DNA of 64,000 nucleotides from Rubrivivax sp. (GTDB taxonomy: Bacteria; Pseudomonadota; Gammaproteobacteria; Burkholderiales; Burkholderiaceae_C): assembly GCA_016719535.1 (NCBI GenBank), contig JADJYX010000047.1, forward strand, positions 251,874 to 315,873, in the 5' to 3' direction. The notes beneath the pieces are model-generated. The model was not told the DNA's origin. It saw nothing but the letters and a program-made list of their open reading frames with translations, and did no database searches. The position numbers and the translations under genes are program-made. Of this stretch, positions 61,845-64,000 are shown in pieces. Each line of letters starts with the position of its first letter. Within the stretch, counting starts at the first letter, position 1.

Positions 61845-64000
61845 TGGCACTTCCCCTGGCCGTAGTAGCAGGTGGGCACGCGGCTGGCGCTGCCGGCCTG
61901 CAGCGCGTTGACGTTCGGCAGGGTCGGTACCAGCGACGCGTAGAACTCCGACAGGTCCATCGCCGCGAAGTTGAGCGTCTGCAGCTGCGCGACGGTGAAG
62001 CCGGAGCAGTCGGCGTTCTGCGCGCCGCCCCAGCCCTTGCCGATCTGCGCGCGGCCCTGTTCATTGACGATGCGCGCCAGCATCGAGTTGAAGCAGCACT
62101 TCGATGTGGTGTGCTCGACGCAGGACGCGCACACGCCCAGGACCCGGAAGCACGTTGAGCACCAGGTGCCCATCGTGTGGCACAGCCTGGCGCCTTCCTT
62201 CATCGCCAGCTTCGCCTCGTCCTCGTTGCAGGACATCATGGAGAGGACGATGTAGATGATCACCGCGATGGCCAGCGTCCACGGGTCGAAGGCCACGACC
62301 AGGCTCTCGCCGGCATAGACGGCCACCGATCCGGCCGGGCAGGGCGGCGCCATTGACGGCCACCGTCACGCCGTAGGTCGTGAAGGTGCCGCTGAAGCCG
62401 CCGCCCATGAGCAGGGCCGAGATGCCCTGATAGATGAACTGCTGGTTCTGCGAGTTCATCAGCACGTCGAAGACCAGACGCGAACCGCTGCCGAACAGGC
62501 TCTGGTTGCTCATGCCTGCGCCGGCCCCATCGGCGTAGCAGCAGTTCTTCAGCAGGCGGTCGCGGCAGCGGTTGTCCTCGCCCTTGAAGACCTGCATGCG
62601 GTCGGCGTCCAGGTAGATGCCCGCCTCGCGCCCAGCTCGAGCATCGACATGCTGCGCGCAAAGTCGGGGTCGTTCGGCGCGCCGATGTCGAAGCAGTTGC
62701 CGCTCAGGCAGAAGACGTTGGTCGGGCAGTTGCTGGTGGTGGTGACGGTCTCGGCCGGCACCGGGCAGCTCAGCCGTCCTCGAACACCTCGCACACGCCG
62801 GTGACGGCGTTGGTCTGCCGACAGGTCGACGACTGCGGCGTGCAGCCTGCTGCCACCAGCGGTGCGCACTGGTCGGCCGACGCACCGCCGCTGCACGACA
62901 TGGTGCTCCGGTACTCCCAGCAGTCGCGGGTGACGGCTCACGCCGTCGACGACCTTGGTCGCCGGGCCATCGGTGCAAACGGCGGGCGTGGTCGTGGTGC
63001 AGCGGCCACCGGCGTCCAAGGTCGGGCACTGGTCGTCCCAGCGGTCGGTCTCGGTGACGGTGGTGGCTGGCCGCGTGTAGGACAGCCGCATCGTCGGGAT
63101 CGGGCCGAAGGCGGAGTTGGGCGCCCAGCCGATCACGGCCCGGTCGGCGTCGATGTTCCAGTAATAGCCGCCTATGGCGCCGGTGATGTCGATGCCGGCG
63201 TAGGGCGTCCATCCGGGAGCGGGCGCGTAGCACTTGGTGCCGTCCAGGGCGGAGGTGGTGCAGCCGTTATCGCCCTGGCAGACGGTGTCCTGGATGTTGT
63301 CGCCGCCTGCGTGCCGGCGCGGCAGGCGGCGTAGACCTTTGAGGAAGGGCTCGACGCTGGTGCAGCCGTAGCCGGAGTCGCCGCCACCGGTACAGACTTC
63401 GGCGCGCTCCGGGGCCACCATCGCAGTCAGGCTGCAGGTCGATCCGCTGCAGCGCTTGTCAGCCACCCAGACGGCCGTGCGGATGGGCTGACCATCGATC
63501 ATCGAGTACGTGGTGTCAAGGACCGACACGATCTGCGGAAAGACGACCGGCGTCGTCATGTCCACGTCGAAGAAGCTGAGCGGATTGCCGTCCTGGGTGA
63601 CGCGGAAGTGCTGCGCGGTGACGGCGCGGTCGGGCAGGCACTGCACATCCAGACCCGTGCGGCCGGAGGCCGCATGGGCGAACCAGTCGCCCGGGTTGCA
63701 GCTGGTGGTCCGCGTCGTGCTGACGGTCACGCTTCGGCTGCAGCTGTAGTTGCCGACGCCGACGTAGCGCAGGCAACTGCGTGGCTGCATGCCGGCGGGC
63801 ACAGGGGTGACCGTGGTGGTGCAACCGCTGTAGTAGGCGGCCAAACTGCCTAGCTCGGCCGATGGCGTCCGGCCGATTGCGCGCGTGGCAGCGACGGCAG
63901 GGTCATCGGCACCGATCGTCGGGCGCGGGGTGTTGGCGGAGAGATGGCGCCACGCTGCGCCCGCAGGCGGGTCGGTGGGGGCCAGTGCACAGGCAGACAG
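61841..64000 (-). pseudogene. traN: Conjugation protein TraN (F-type T4SS), several frameshifts, 5' end outside window
   Basis: Cys-rich outer-membrane mating-pair stabilisation protein. Family segments are spread over all three frames in order: NCPTNVFCLSGNCFDIG, REAGIYLDADRMQVFKGED, NCCYADGAGAGMSNQS, VAVYAGESLVVAFDPWT, SMLARIVNEQGRAQIGKGWG and the end CYYGQGKCQ. Frame breaks lie near 63338 (extra base), 63306 (missing), 62932 (extra), 62773 (missing), 62630 (missing) and 62338 (extra). At the right edge the frame is still open and reads LSACALAPTDPPAG, possibly the end of a signal peptide. The Cys pattern is preserved once the frames are joined. Confidence 0.75.

Overview
The window is high-GC DNA from a betaproteobacterium, most likely order Burkholderiales (Rubrivivax/Leptothrix/Sphaerotilus-like). 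Three things suggest this: the gene strings exbB-exbD-lpxK-trm112-kdsB-adk, xseA-sodB, and ccoI-ccoS-ccoNOQP with fnr and hemN; the CcoS, FNR and HemN sequence types; and a G/C-rich palindromic intergenic repeat of a kind I associate with this group. No rRNA, tRNA, CRISPR array or intact insertion sequence was seen.

Layout. 1-16.5 kb: an accessory catabolic or detoxification region. It holds thioesterases, two alpha/beta hydrolases, a DsbA-like isomerase, an SDR, an Old-Yellow-Enzyme-type reductase, an MDR reductase and a MATE pump. Two TetR genes (2665 and 9961) each have a palindrome with the same ATGATG-N2-CATCAT core. Gene remnants are mixed in (molybdopterin oxidoreductase, intradiol dioxygenase, enolase-superfamily enzyme, aromatic hydroxylase). 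A DUF2946 gene and a copper-type TonB receptor sit at 11.8-14.8 kb. 16.8-20.5 kb: a SNF2 helicase paired with a SWIM zinc-finger protein. 20.8-36 kb: tadA, the murein-peptide carboxypeptidase ldcA, a Yej-like peptide ABC transporter whose operon is interrupted by a Phd/PIN toxin-antitoxin pair, and two tandem TonB receptors. 36.2-43.4 kb: a frameshifted 3-hydroxyacyl-CoA dehydrogenase behind a LiuR-like palindrome, then housekeeping genes (adk, kdsB, trm112, lpxK, exbD, exbB, xseA, sodB). 43.5-53 kb: the microaerobic respiration cluster: copper P-type ATPase ccoI, ccoS, ccoN-O-Q-P, a FixH-like protein, fnr, hemN and a TauE/SafE protein. It has two FNR boxes, one of them inside the ccoS coding sequence. 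53.3-54.6 kb: icd and its terminator. 54.7-64 kb: an integrated element with a tyrosine integrase next to icd, then F-type conjugation genes traN, a small exported protein gene, traF, traH and traG on the minus strand, running off the right edge.

Functional links. Copper import (TonB receptor), copper delivery (CcoI, TauE/SafE) and FNR control all point to cbb3 oxidase assembly. LdcA, the Yej-like transporter and the two outer-membrane receptors suggest uptake of peptides or muropeptides.

Caution. Several genes carry single-base frameshifts (the PaaI thioesterase, the 3-hydroxyacyl-CoA dehydrogenase, the integrase, traG, and about six in traN), and traF and traH appear fused by a deletion. 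Reading frames are otherwise well kept, so some of these may be sequencing or assembly errors rather than true decay.
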